Source: Dasyornis broadbenti (taxonomy: Eukaryota; Chordata; Aves; Passeriformes; Dasyornithidae). From it: a DNA stretch of 64,000 nt. The notes beneath the pieces were generated by a model, which was given only the letters and a program-made list of their open reading frames with translations, was not told the DNA's origin and searched no databases. Numbering within the stretch: position 1 is the stretch's first letter; each line of letters begins with the position of its first letter. A program made the translations under genes and the position numbers. The stretch spans positions 1,274,055 to 1,338,054 of the forward strand of contig VZRN01005002.1 in the NCBI GenBank assembly GCA_013397935.1, written 5' to 3'. Positions 24,701 to 39,700 of this stretch are shown in pieces.

Positions 24701-27700
24701 TGTTTCTCAACAGTTGGCAGGGCGACACAGCTCTCTCTACACACACAGTCATCAAAAACAGGGTCAATGCATCTTACTACATTTGCTAAGTAGTAAGAAG
24801 TAAAAGCAGTGACTTCACTTTAGACCAAAGACCAAAATTCTGAAATTATTTACTTTGAAATCCCCAATTTCATTACTGTTGGCTGTTAATGGGCAACTGT
24901 TGGGTACCACCTTCTCTTCAATACCATCTGCTGAGAGCACTGGCATAGAAGCAAGAGGAAATGTTTGGTTGTTTGGTACAAATTTCTGGGTACTGCCACT
25001 TTCAAACTTTGAAAATATAATTTTGAGGAATACCAGACAAGTCTTCAACTATACCTATGACACGTTCCCACTTTTATTCCAAATCTACAGAAGTAATTTC
25101 TACTGCACATAATGACAGCGATAAATTCTCTTCTGCTTTCACAAAATGATTGAGGCTGGAAGAGATAATGATAATCTCTAGAAATTGTTACTAGTAGATG
25201 TTGTTCAGATTGGGTTTAAAAATAACCACCTCACATGTTAATGGAAAATCAGTTTACACCACTGTGTTTCAAAATACTGTTTCTTTTTTTTTAATTTAAG
25301 CTAAAATCTAATTTTTCTGGAACTTCACAGCAATTTATTAGAAACACTGCATCTATACATAATAATTTTACTGTCAAATTAAGAAAATATCTCTATATTC
25401 AGAACTAGAGGAGAAGAATATAGCTACTTGAAGGTAATTTAAGTTGCAAAGTATGTCATGAACTCTGTTCGGCATCTTATTTCAGCTTTTATGAGAAGAA
25501 CTACAGGTTTTTCTCATTCTGCCTGTGTTATTTGGTTTCATTTTGCATAAGAGAAAACAACTATTTGCTAGTTGACTAATGTATGCATAGGCCATCTAGG
25601 TCATCTTAAAATATTTTTTTCAGAGCCTTGAAGTTTTTTTTACAGTATCTCAGAGGTTCAGGTATTTTTTATAAAATACTACCCAAATTAAAAAAAAAAC
25701 CCTAAGCTAGCACACAACATCCTTATCTGGTCACATACCCTCTCATATTTTATTTTGTTATGGAGCACAATTTCCAGCACCACTTGCAATAGTTCTGGGA
25801 AATATCTTGCCCAAAACCATTCTTACTAGGACACTATCAATGCTCACTAAAGGAGTTTGGGTCTAGTAAAGATGAACCAGTAAGTACTGCTTCATGGCAA
25901 ACAAAATGGTCACCAGTTTGGTGCAATAAAGAAATTATATCCAAGTCTTTGCTTCCTTATGCTGCAAGGAACCGTCTTCTGAGTAACTGCCTTTTTACAG
26001 TGCAAATAAAAACACTTTAAAATTATATTTCAATTAAATTATAATTTCTATGGCAATTATAGCTAAACACTTGCCCCTACAAGTTCAGTACATAGCAGGC
26101 TAAAGAGCACAGAATTCTGAAATGGAGAAATATGAGCAACATACAAAGAAATAATAATGGCAAAGAAATGGTGTCAAAAACAAGAGGCACTTATAAGAGG
26201 AGAGAAAAAACTGTAAAAGTACAAATGGAAAGAACACAAGCCTTACACTAAATGCTTTTCCACTGAAAATGAACCACATCTTCAAGAAAAGGTTTACAAT
26301 TGCAGTTAAGGAGAAACTTTAATTGCAAAAATTACAAGCAGGACACACATACTGAGGATTTCAGAGCAGAGCTTGGCAGCAGCAGCATTTCAGTCCTCAG
26401 AATAGAGAACTCTCTCAGTAGAAAGAGCAAAAGCACGTTTCAGCATTTCTTAATATCACAGGTTACGTTTCCCACAAGAACCAAAGACTTGATGAAGTAT
26501 CACAATGAAGAAATATATTTACTGGTTTTAATTACACAGTTTCTTTTCTTACCTTCCCTGCTTCGAGCCATTATTATTAGTTGGCAGATCACATTAATCA
26601 TTTCTTGAAGTAGTGCAGGACTCTTCTTAAGGATAAACTGCTGATCTGCAAGATATAACTGGCTGCAATTATGCTGTACTACTTCTAGGAAAAACTATCA
26701 GACAGTTCACATGAACTGGACCATTCAATGGCATGATTCTCACTTCCACTCATTCCTGTATTACCAAAAATGCCACTTTATTCTCACTGACACGTCCATC
26801 TGCAATATTCCTTAAAAAAACACAGGAAAATGCAAGTGCTAAGAGGAAGCAACTTTTGTATACCAGCTTCCACACCAAATGAAGCAATACTTATTAGATG
26901 CATCTAAAAAGAAGCAACAGGATGGCATAGACAATTTATCAGTCGTATTAAGATTGCATGAATTCTTTAGGTAATCACAGGTTAAAAACAGGATTTTTAA
27001 GAGAAACACCAGTTTTGCAAAAAAAGTTATTTGTATTTCTTTTGAATGAAGTTCTGTGAAGTTCTAAGTACAAACAGTAACTAAGTTAAAGGAAAGATGA
27101 GAGATTTTTCATGACTTTGTAAAACTGGTTATTTTTCTTTTGAAAGAAATTGAAATTTTTGAAGCAAAGCAATTCCCCTCGTTTGCTGGTTTTGGATTTT
27201 TATTTTTTTTTAATTTTCATTAAAATGTAGAACATCTCAACTTTGCCGGTCAGCTGAAAACTATGGCTTTCATAGTTGAAACTTAATAAATGCATTTAGA
27301 AACTTTTCAGTTTGAATATGTACAAGTATGAAAAATTCCAAAGCACAAACTGAAACCCACAGGTAACTGGTACTTAAAGTTCTAATCTTGTCATCTTTGC
27401 TTCACACAGTGGGCTAAAAACCTCCAAAAATAAATACACGTGGAAACACTATATAGAGAGCAGCATTTTGTTGATCTTGGGATTTCTTTGCTCTGAAAAG
27501 CAAATATACTTCACATGTTTAACTTTTTATTCTATTACAAAGATCAAAAACAATTTATCTAAAGCCATATTTGCAGCCAAAAGCATTAAAAAGTAAAATA
27601 TTGGTATTGCACGGCTGTCAGAAGAGAGAGTAAATGCTAAGTAAATGTTCTAAAGGGTCATTAAAGTTGAAAAACTAAGCAGCCTGCAAAGAAACTAGTG

Positions 27701-30700
27701 AGCAGAAATCCATTCAGCTCTTTACAGGACAAGAATCAAAAGTACTGTAGCATGCAGCATCTTGCTCTGTTTCCAATAATATCTGATATGGGGGGAAGCC
27801 ATTACCTTCTTCAAGAACCTCAGGAACTTGCATCCGGGCAAGATGAGTCAACAGCAGAACTCTGGCTTTCAGACTGTAAGGGTAGGTGAGAGGAGGCTCA
27901 TTCTTCTTTAAATTTATGCCACCAATTTCTCTGATTAGCTAAAAAAAAAATAGTCAAACACAAACAGCTATTTTGTTGCTAAAGAGAAGCAATACAGGAG
28001 AACAGTTCACAAAGGAAAAAAAAAAATATGTTCACAAAAGCAAGAGTTTAAGTAACTTTTCACTGGAAAATATCTGTAGGGATTAACATTTGCCATTTTT
28101 ATTCAAAACACAGCTACAAAAAGTAAAAAAGTATCTTTATATGCCTTGTTCCAAGGTGGGAACAAATGGGTCGTAAAGATTTGCACACAAAAAACTTGTC
28201 TTGTACAGCATTAAATAAATTTGTATTGATGGATAAATATTTTTAATGTCTGATTTTATTGCCAAGGTTTCCTAGATTCAACCATATTTCTAAGGCACTT
28301 ACATTTAAACTCCATATGCACAAGCAAGAGCATCACTTTGAGACTTTTCAGCCATCTAAGACACAGCAAACTTCCCTAGGAATAATTTCAGGGGAAGGAG
28401 GCTTACAAGCCTGAAATCCCTGGTAGGCTGAAGATCAAGTATTTTAACTTGTTTATAAACCACACCAACTTGAAAAAACCTTGGTGTTCTTTATTCACAA
28501 TGACCTTTCTTGATCCCCACAGGACCAAGACCCACAGTTCAAACAGGTCTGAGTAACATTAGCTCAGATAAAGTAGCATCAGTACTTGGCCCAGAAGCTT
28601 CACTTTTTAGGTCAAAAAGTTATCTGAGGAGAGACAGAAATTCCAAAATCTCACAACAAAAAGAGAACTTTGGGTGTCAACAGCTAAGTTACACCAAACC
28701 TTTGACCAGTCTTTCCCCACACTTGAAAAAAAAATATCTTCTGACAAGAAGTTCCTTATAAGCACATGCTGGTGTAACCCCAGACCAAGAGCAGTAAAAC
28801 TCAGGAAAGAGAACTTTGTGAAAAATCGCGACAATGATCGTGGCCACAAAAGCAGGAAACACTAGCAAAACTTATTAGCAATACCCTTCTGTATTGATGC
28901 ATCAGAATTGTACTGCCATATAGTCAGAAAAAAAGAACCCAGATGACACTGATTACTGGACCTTTAGAAAGGGAACAAAATCTATCATAAAATGCAGTCA
29001 TGCACTTGCATACCAACAAGAACTGCAGCTCGAAGATGGGAGCCTGTTAGCTGGAAAACAGATATCTAAGATGGGGAAATCCGGAAAGTACTAAACCACC
29101 ATATAAAACAGCTGTGGAAAAGAGTATGCTGACAGTCATTCCCTGCAGAAATACAGGAACAGTAGTGCCACCAACTAAGGCACTGTAACACAGACCACCG
29201 TGGAAAATTTTCAGCAGATTAAAAAAACTAACATTTAGAAATTTATCAACTGGGAAGAGTACCCCATTCAGACATAGCAGGAGGAGGAAAATGAGCCTTT
29301 TGGAAAAGAGTGGAATGAAAGAGCAGCTTTCCTAGTTTAGCAAAATAAAGACAAAAGGTAACTAACGGGCTATTGCTTCCATCTATGGATGCATAAGGAT
29401 ATACACAGCAAGAATCATTTAGACTCCAGAATCGTGATGATAAAAACCAAGGATATAAATTGGTCACAAACAAGACTCCTAATCACTAGAACAGCAAGTT
29501 CTGGAACAGCTTCCCAGCAGGATATGGTTACAGAAGCTTGACTGCCTTTTAAATAATGAATGATTAAATGTAACAGGGCTTGCAGAATGCCAGTGCTGGC
29601 AACAGCAGGGGTGAAAAACCATTGATCAAGGTGATCTTTTCAGCCTTTTGCTCCCATTGCTGAAAAACCCCACTTCACTGCAATTCCAGCTTCTACTCAT
29701 GATGTCCACACCCTGATAAAGAATTTGTAGAGTCAAAGACAATTAAATAAAAGAAAGTAGACTGAGATACCTCTTGTGTTTATGACGTGCAAAACATGAA
29801 AATTCAATTGTGTGCATGCAAAGGCTAAATCTCTGAGAGTACTTCCCCCTCTTTTTGCCAACTCAAAACATTTTCATTGGAGCATTTTGTATACTGTGCT
29901 TTAAACTTCTTAAAATCGAAGTGCTTGTTTCTGATAAATAAGACTACAACAATAAATCCTACAACTCTTGCTAGTAAAAATTATTTGCCACAGTATGCAT
30001 TTATGGCATCTCTGTTGGAAACACTGAATGGAAATGAATATAAAAGGTGACCAGAGGGGAACAGATATTTGTGGTGGAATCCTTACAATATTTAAAGGCA
30101 TGACCAATTCAGACATCAGATAATAAATATATTTCACTCTTAACACACTCAACCAGATCTGTGCTAATAATTTAAAAGAACATCAAATGGTGATCCCCTC
30201 CTTATGTCAATACTCAAAATTTGTAAAGATTAACACTCTAATTTCCTATTTACTTTACTCCTCCCAAAAAGTCCAATGCAGCAGCCTATATACTAATCCA
30301 ATTCCACTTAAAATAAGCATTATCACCATTAATGTTAGCTTTTCTTTTTAAAAAGTCTAAATCAAGTCTAGCTTCTAATTCCTATATCTCAAGAGATACA
30401 GTTGCCTCTCTACAAAGTTAATGCCTACAGAAGGCGAATTATGTCAGCTAGTCACCTAGAAGCACCATCGCCCTCTTCCCTTGAAGGAGTCAGAACCTCT
30501 CTGGATATAACTGACCTGAGGTATCTGGATGTTGTCTGCTGGTCTGCTTGTCGCATCTTTATTGTACTGAGGATCAAATTCAGATGCCCCTGCTAAAACC
30601 ATGATAAGCCCTGCAAAGATAATTGGAATCAGACAAAGAAAATGTCAACATCCTAAGCCACCAACTGATTTCTTCAGAACTTTCAGCCATAAAACTTATT

Positions 30701-33700
30701 CCCATTCCTCCCCCAATAACCATGAATATCCATATTCTCTACTCAACAGATCAGTTACTACTGCCACAGGGCAAAGGCAGGAATCAATGCCTGGCACAAG
30801 ACAAAAGAGAACGTTCAAGGCTCAATTTTGCATGGTATCGAGTCCAGCATTTGACATTAAATGTCTTAAAAAAAAAAAAGTAGACTTCATTAGGACCAGC
30901 AGACATCACAGCAGTTTGACTACTTCTGCATGCTCACAGAACCATTCCTCTCAGCAATCTATGTGCCTGCAGAAACACTATACGGTGTTTGGAAGAGGGA
31001 GGCAGGAAGGATAAAATTCCAAGTCCATTTTCTGTTCAGCCAGCATTGAAAACTCACTCTAAAAAATTTATTTTTATTATCAGAAAAGCAGTTCAATAAA
31101 TAATCCTGCAAACAAATTGCACAAAAATGATGGACTGCTATTTTCTTAATGTGATTAGGAAAATCCATATTACCACAAAACATTAATTAAAATGAAAGCC
31201 CTAGACAGCTAGATATTTTAGTCCCATTGTGATCTTTCTGCTCATGAACACACCAGAGCCCTCAGCCACAGAGTCAGATTGAGCTCCCAGAATCACTTGC
31301 TCCAGTTAAAATAACTTTTTCGTCTGTAGTTACTCAAGCTTCCTTCTTAAATTTTGAGCAAGTTCTCTTCTGAGCAAGCCAAAGTTATTTTTAACTGCCT
31401 ACCTGCAGTGCCCAGTGAATTCAAACTACTAACAGTGAGTCAAGTTCCCTGAGCATCAATTTTCATTTCCGTGCTTGATTATCCATTCACTTTCTCAGCA
31501 AAGCATATTGAAAGACTTTCAGATGACTATAAATATCTTCCCATTATTTAAGGTCAACAACTGTGAATTTCCAGGAAAGGAAATTTTAAAAGTTTATCCT
31601 GAAGCCTGAAAAAATACCTTAAAACAAGGCAAGTCATGCAGATTTGCCTCATCATTTCGCTAGCCTGCTTTGATTACATTTGCCCAGGCTTAAGCCTTGA
31701 GATTTGACACTGATATACCACACTACAGTGGAAGTCACAATCAAGATAAAGCCTTACCTGATCATTGGGTGGTTTGTCTAAGCCACCTCAGCTGCACCTC
31801 AGTTTTCATTCAGACTGCACAACAGACCTCAGCAGAAAAAACTGACCTGCTGCTGATCTTAGAAGTGTTCAGTCCTTAAATAAGGCCACTTAAATCTAGA
31901 GTTAACTTTTTAACCAATCTTTAGGAGAGACAAGGCAAACCTCAAAGCTTGATTCTGAGCAAGGTTCAGTATGAAATAATCTACTGTTGACAAGTCTGGA
32001 GAAAGAAGGTGTTCTCCCTAAAAAACTTAAGTCTCACCTACTCTCCCAATTCCCCTTTTCTCACTTAGCTGGAGAGGGGGAAAAAGCATAGGAGTACGAC
32101 AAAGGAAAGAGTATAAACTGGTCTGAGCTAATCCCACACACAAATCCATGTGTCCTGTGAATAGAAAGCTAACATCTTTCCATACCCTTATCCCCTACAC
32201 CTCTTGGATCATGTGTGAAGCATTTCTGCTCTGTAGGAAAAGGATAGATCAAGAGCAGATTTCAGCAATCTTGCAGCAAATTTAAAGCTGCAAAACAGTG
32301 CAATTCAAAGGAGTAAGAAAATATATTTATGAACTCTTTTTTTAGAATGTTTTGGGAGTTCTTCTATTCTGCTTTTCAATTGCTCTGAGCATGCAATCTA
32401 CTTAAATCCAATCTAGAACTAAGCAGCACTGTGTCAATTTTTCAGGCCCATGCCAGCCCCCAAACTGAAAGACACAATTTTGCACCAACATAATACATTT
32501 GCAGTTTTCCCCAGAAAAATGAGGGGTTTATTCCTTTAAAATAAGGGAGTAGACAAGAAAAGTAAGTATATTGAAAGATACAGACAAGTAACAAAATAAC
32601 ATTAAATTGACAGCAAAATTTTTGAACAGACATTTAGCTCTATTGTAACATCTAAGAACTAGAAATGCTATTTCATTCTTTATGCATATAAAAATTTTAT
32701 GAAGCCCCTAAAAAATTTCCAAAGCCTATTTTGTTTCACTAACAGAAGAAAACACACATACAGAGGTTGACTCCTACTGGCAACTCAGGGCTACAGGCAG
32801 GTCAGCATGTTCTTACCAACATACAATACCCCTTTTCCTTTTTAATGTATAGATAGGCATAAATATAGATATATATAATATATACCTATATATATCCCTC
32901 TCCTAAATATTTAAGCCTTCTTACAGAGTATTTTTCACCCACAAAAGAATTAAGTTTTAAAAACACTCTAAAGGAACCTGAAGCATTACTTTAACCTAAA
33001 TAAGGCTTATAAATTGGAGTATTTTAACAGCAGCCGACTGACACTTCCAGATGAACACATCTGCAGTTCAAGACACCTTTTACTTACGTTTCATGTCCAT
33101 GTTCCGGGTTTTATAGACAAAATATGTATATATTTGAGTTGTCCGAATGAGAATCTGATCTCCACTGTATCGTATTGATCGGTACCACCAGGAACCCTGA
33201 AACATTCAACAAGAACAATTGATGCCAGCTACCAGGAAGCATCAAAAGAGCCATACTGCATGACCTCATGTCTGTCAACAACCAGGTAATTCAGCCCAAC
33301 TGATTTTACCTATGCTGAGGTGAACTGAGTTTCAGAAAGGAGAGGGAAACAACAAAAAAAAAAAATTACTGACACAAATTTTAAAAGCAAACTGATAAAT
33401 TCATCTGAGAGAATCTAATGCTAAACATTTGTAGATGACTAGCCCAGAGAATTCCCCCAAGCATACAGACACCTGCACGCATATACGCTGCTTGGTTTAT
33501 TTCTGGTGTTTTAATATATCCACTAAGCAGGAAATTCACTCCATTTACCACTGTCTATATAGTGGTAACTCCTTGCAGTGCAACACAGCATTCAAATCTA
33601 GATTAGGTAGACCATGGCCAAACCAAGAACAAGTAAGAGACTTTTTTCACTATGAGAAAATTTGCAAAACTGTAATTTAAGTCACCTGACCAGAAAATGC

Positions 33701-36700
33701 ATTTCAGAAGCAATCTGGAGGTGGCATGAGGCCCTTGATGTAAATTTTCAGAATTATGCCATACACCTTCAGGCTGACAGAAAATGTTTTCCAAACCTTC
33801 AGCAACACTCTGATAATTGCCTAATTAGCATTACACCAGTGATTCAAATTATGGAACTCACTCTACAGTGGTTGTACTCTCTAAAATACTTTCAAAAAAT
33901 GGTGTGCTGGGTTATAAACTACAATCTGTTCACTAAACTCCTCCCTGTAAACAAAGCTCATTTAACGTGAGAAAAAACAAAGATACTCCTCAATCTACTG
34001 TGAAGTTCACCATAAGTGAAGAGCAACAAGCAGTAAAGTAGTAAGTGATGCTTACTACTATTAATTTAATAGTGAATCCCCCACTATGGAAAGAATTCTG
34101 CAATCCACTTAATTATTTAGGAAATGCTCAAGGACTGACTGCCACAAAATTTTTTAAAAATTAGGTTTGAGTCCTCCATGAATAGATGAACCCTGACACA
34201 AAATAGTACACTACTTTCTAAGACATTTTTCTGCATAAAAATTTAGATTATAATCCTACAGCTATTAAGCATCTGTACAAGTATGGGTATTGGAAGAAAA
34301 AAATTTAACTATAGCCAGTACAAATCTACATGAGAAAGGCTGCCTTAAATGCCTCTGCAGATACAGCTCCTGCCTCTTGTCTCATGTACAGGGCATTATT
34401 CAGTTCAGTGGGGATCCAGACAGCACTACGTGTCACTGTTTTCTTTTCATGAATCTGGATTTAAAGGGTAGAAGAAGCTTTTCTTTATTTTAGATGCCCA
34501 TCAAACACAGGATGACTACACTGTAGTTAACTTCAGCTTCTTTATTGATTCGTGAAAGAGAAACAGGCCCATTAAAGGTATGAATTATCTTGTATGCCTA
34601 CTTTAAAATGAAATGATAAAATAACTTGCTCCATAAAAATGACTATTCCTCTTCATTGACTATAAAAGAAATTTACAGTGACAAGCTTGAATGTACAAGT
34701 CTACATCAGGTATGGGGCAAGAAGAGGCAGACTATTTTTTCTGTGCTCAGAACATTTCTTTGTACCAACAGGAAGGTTGTTTTACCTTCACTTGAGCTAT
34801 GATAAACCTGGTATAAATCACTAGAAGTGTGTGTATACAAAAACCATCAACAGACATCAACTGAATCCTAAAACAAAAGGCACGAAAAATTTTTGCACCC
34901 TGGATTTTAGACTTAACAACTTGTTGAAATCAGAACATTTACTCTTCTAAACTAAATCTTCAATTATACAAAAAGTCTGGAAGGGAAGAGATAATGTCTC
35001 TGAGTCTCTGCGTCTCTGCACACACTGATGCAAACAGCTGCCAAGACCTCAGGACACTTTTTCAAACTAAAATCTTCTTAAGAACATGAGAGGTTTTCGG
35101 TGACAATTTTCTGAGTCCTGCTTCATGCCATACCCTAAATGCACAACCACTGGATAAGGGACATTGTTCAAAAGCAACACTTCAGGGCAAACCCGAGCCC
35201 TAAGTAACACTCACCTAGCAATTGATTCGTCACACAAAGCAATCTCAAGGACATCTCATGGTGTTCAGGACATCAATAAAAACTGAAGTTATGAAAACAA
35301 AGGCAGCCAGGAAAAACCAAATCAATCACCTGTTCCACCTGCAGTAATCATTCCTGCACCACCAGCTACAGCCATCTCAGTCTGGGCTCTCCTATAACAC
35401 CACTGAATATCCTCCTGAGTTCACGACCTCATTAATTTTCTTGAAATGAATGAAGAAAGGTACAAGACCAAGTACGTAACTTAGTAATTCTTGTGATATC
35501 TAATATTTTCCCTGCAGTCCCCTCTGTATCATGGCACTGAATTTTTCTGGAGACTTCACAGCAGCTACACTTTTTCACAATAAAAGAAAATACCAATTTA
35601 AAAAAAAAAAGCTCAGTTGTACTCTCTCTCTCTATAAAAGGCAAGAGTGAGCAATTCTATGTCTAAGACAGCTTGGTTACAGAGGGTAGAATAATTATCA
35701 GACAATACTTACCACAACAACTGGAAGAATAACCATAAATGCTAATCCATATACAAACAAAACCTACAGAAAAATTACAAAACATACTATATTAGATACT
35801 GTAGCTACTTAATACCACTGATGTTTAATCTTTATTCTAAAATATAATCAAGTAGTACTAACACAAACTTACTACAAATTAACAAAAGCTTATTGTATAA
35901 TAGCTGTCATTACTTTTGAAAAGCAACTTACAAGTAATATAATTAGGCAGGCTTAAATAAGGAGACTTATGAGTTTAGTGTGGTTCACATTTTCACGTAT
36001 GAATCAGTTTAAATGATTCACACGCTGTCACAGGTCAGTTTCTTTAATAATTAAAAAGTTGGCAGCTACACTGTGATACAGTGGATAGACGATTAAAGGA
36101 AATCAAGTGGTTAGAGAAATACCTTGCAGCAAGAAATGCAACAGGAAGAACATTTAGATACTGTATGATAAGAGCATTACTAGCAAACCAAATGGAACTA
36201 CAGAAACCCAGCACACAGCTCTAAATGTGTTTCCTTGCAAGACCAAACACACACTTCATAGCAGTGGTGAGCAGTAGAACCTCATTATCATCGGAACGAG
36301 ATCCGTGCAAAGATATTCATACTTTACTCTCAAAGGCTAGATTTAAGCTACTCTAATACTTCTGACTCCTGAAATTTGCTTCAAAGATGTGCATTTGGAC
36401 CAAAGTATTAACTACGTGTTTTGACTAAAAATGTGCAGTATTACAGTATTAAAAATAAGCAATTTTTTTTTCAAAAACACTTGAAAGTGCACCTTAAAAT
36501 CTTGAGCTAAGTAAGCTGACTCACCAAAATTGAATTTTTCTGATCCACAATCCAAGCTGGCAAAGCTATACCGAAGCTTGTAGCTGCAGGATGAAAGAAA
36601 AGAAATTCACTATAAAATATTGAGAAACGTTTTGAAAGTCACATTATGTCTAACAAACAAAACTACCAACCCACAAAAAAATTCTCATGTTTATCACTTC

Positions 36701-39700
36701 AATAAGCAAAATCAAGCAATAAATTAGAAGTACACTCAAGTATGCAACAAAATAACAAGACTTAAATTCAACACCTGAAATACTAAATATTTTATCTAAC
36801 ATATTGCAGCAAAATAGGCAGGATTTATTAACATATATACTAAAAAATTTCACAGATTGAAAGATTCATGAGTTTTGCATTGCAGAGTTTCCAGCAGTTT
36901 AAATACATATAGTTTAGTAAACAAACGAACTGCAAGAAAATGGTCTGAGCAAATTATTTCTATGGGAAGTTCTACTGGTTTGTCCCTCTAAGCAAATGTT
37001 CTAAGCTATAAACCGTAAACACAAAACCCTCTGACAGTTCAAATTTCTGTGTGATTGGTTAGAAAGAAAAAGGAACACTTTTCAATTCAAAAGAAGTTAG
37101 ACTACAGAAAATAGACATAATTCTCTAACATCTCCAGCATACAGATCTGAATAGAGAACAGCATAAATTCGCTTGTCTTCAGACACTGGCGGCAATAAAT
37201 TAAATTTTGCAAGCACTACCTATCCCAATACTAAGAGTTCTGTGAAACCAACAGGGGGAAGAAAAGAAATAAGACTTTACAGATATCCAGGACCCGCTTA
37301 AAAGAAAATCAACATGCTTTTCTCAGTACTGTTATCCATGAGGAGTAATGCCTTAAATAAAGACGGACTAGGATCCCTACGTAGTTAGGCACCACACTGA
37401 TGCTATCTCCAACAGATTGTGACAGCCATCAATTCAGACAAACAGTTGTTATGCACAAGCCTAATGTGACTTCCGTAAGTTGAAAATTACTATTCATGGA
37501 GTCTCCAATCAAACATCTGACAAGCCTGACCACACCTCAACCTTAGGAGTATTCAAACAGATAACACCCAGTGAATTTACCACATTAAGTTACAGGAAAT
37601 GCCTTGCTCTGGAGAAGGAAGGTCTCCAGACTCTTACCTTTCTATGATTATGGATTTTTAGAAGAATCTACTAAAAATCTGTCTTTTAGTGATGGATCAA
37701 TTTCAGTTTATTACAATATTTTTGACCTTTAGGATTGTAGCTTCAAAGCGTTCAGGAACAGAAGTCGTTCAGTACAAAGCTCTTTCTCTTCTGGTCTGAG
37801 TCTCATTGCCCCCACGCACACTCACTGAGCTGAAGCACCAGCAAATACCAAGAGGAAATAGTCTACTAAAACTGCCTTATGATTAAAAGCCTATCTTTAT
37901 ACTCTTCAGATCCCCTCACCTGCTTGTAAACACACTTGGAACGATTTTGCATTTACTTTTAGTAAAGGAGCAAGTCATGCCAAATACAAATACCCCTTGT
38001 TTGCCTGCCTGTGGCCTCACACTGCCTCAGCTGGATAGAGAGGAATGCCGCTCCCTGTTCCTCTATGCTGAGCACAGAAGGTAGAACGTACCAAATCAAA
38101 CTTGGTTGAACATGTCTAACCCCAGATGTGCTTCATCTTATCCCAGAAAATACCTATATGAGGGACTGCATCCATCCTTTGACTATACAGAACTAGAAGA
38201 TTAGAGTACATAGCCTGGGTATATGTTTTTACACCACAGATGTATATATAAAGAAAAGCTGAATGTCACTGTTAGAAAGCCCCTCACACTTCATTGTGGA
38301 ACAAGGTTAGAGGATAGAGGAGGGAGAGAGACTTCAGGGACTTCTCCCACCCTTCAGATGTCTCAAACAATAAGGAGAGGTCTAGAAATAAACCAGAGAA
38401 TTCTAATTCCGCTGTAGTCTGAGGTAGGGTTTTTAGAAGAGCAGGAGGCTTAACGCTCACAGTATGAACTGCTACCCTGCCAAAAACTCATTTCATTTTG
38501 CCCTCTGGGAATTCAAAGTCTCTTAGGTTTGTGAAAGCAGTCACTAAGCCAACCAAGGATCTTCGTGCCTTTTAATTCTCAAGTTTTAGCTGAGTTTTCT
38601 TTTGAAGTCACAGATTCAGGTCCATTCAAGGACACTCACACACTGCCTAACTTCAAATCCTATGCCTTGGCAACACTAAGTGAGTAGCTTATGGATGCAA
38701 AAAACAATTTAGCATCAAGAAAGGTCCTAGGAAAGCTATTAAAATTTACAGTACCATTTTGCTGATATTGTGACAGCGTGTCTGAAGGAAGATTTTATCT
38801 GTATTCTGTAGCAAGAGGGACAGAGACCTCTTACTTGCCGTGTAAAGGAAGCACTATAAGCTAGGACCTGAAAGAAATCTGTTATGCTATAAAGCACAGC
38901 GATTAAAGGAGCTGATCCATCACCTTAGTCCATCAGAAATGCCTTTGTCAGACTGTAATTTAGTTGGCAAAGCTGGTTTTTTGAAGGAAGAAGGAAGATT
39001 TCTTTTTTATTTCTTTGAAACACCAGTTCAAGGGCTGGGGTTGTGTTTTTCCCCCCTTTAAAAATTAATGTCCTATGTTGGATGGATATAATTCAGAAAA
39101 AGAATTTCCAGCACAGAGTTCCCTCGTGTGATCCTGTATCTTCAGAATTAAGTTACAAATTCCATTTATTACTTCCAAGCTGGCTGTAACTCATTCCACA
39201 CAGATGTGTTGTATAACTTGCCCTAACAAATGGCAGGTTTCCATTTCTCCTGTAAGGAGTATCAGCTAGGAATATGCAACATTTTTTCTTAGTAGGCCAC
39301 TTAAACAATAGTCACAAAGATGTCTTACAAGCAACTCATACAATGGCAGATAGGGAAAAAATTATTAACTTTCAGTCTTAAATTGGTTTAGTTTGGATCA
39401 TCTACTATAAAACTTCAACACACCATCATCAGGATTATTTTTATGTAGCTGCGTGCCCAGGAACAATATCCCCATGTACATCTTTTCGAAGTGTTTTTAT
39501 TGCACTACGGCTAGGTGTTAATTTTTCAATATACATGTCTAGTATTTGATCATAAATACCAAGAAATGTTTGAAATCAACAAGTTTCTGATAAGTACTAT
39601 TATATTTTTTTGCTTATACCTCCATTAATATTGGCAAGTCTCTCTAGATACTTACTGAAGCTAATTTTTAAAAATCCTTCTCTTTTAACCATAAGAAGTT

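Noticed and set aside
30601..31014. 137-codon plus-strand open frame
   Set aside because: Overlaps the antisense of SEC63 exon 9 and an A-run; no domain or splice context.
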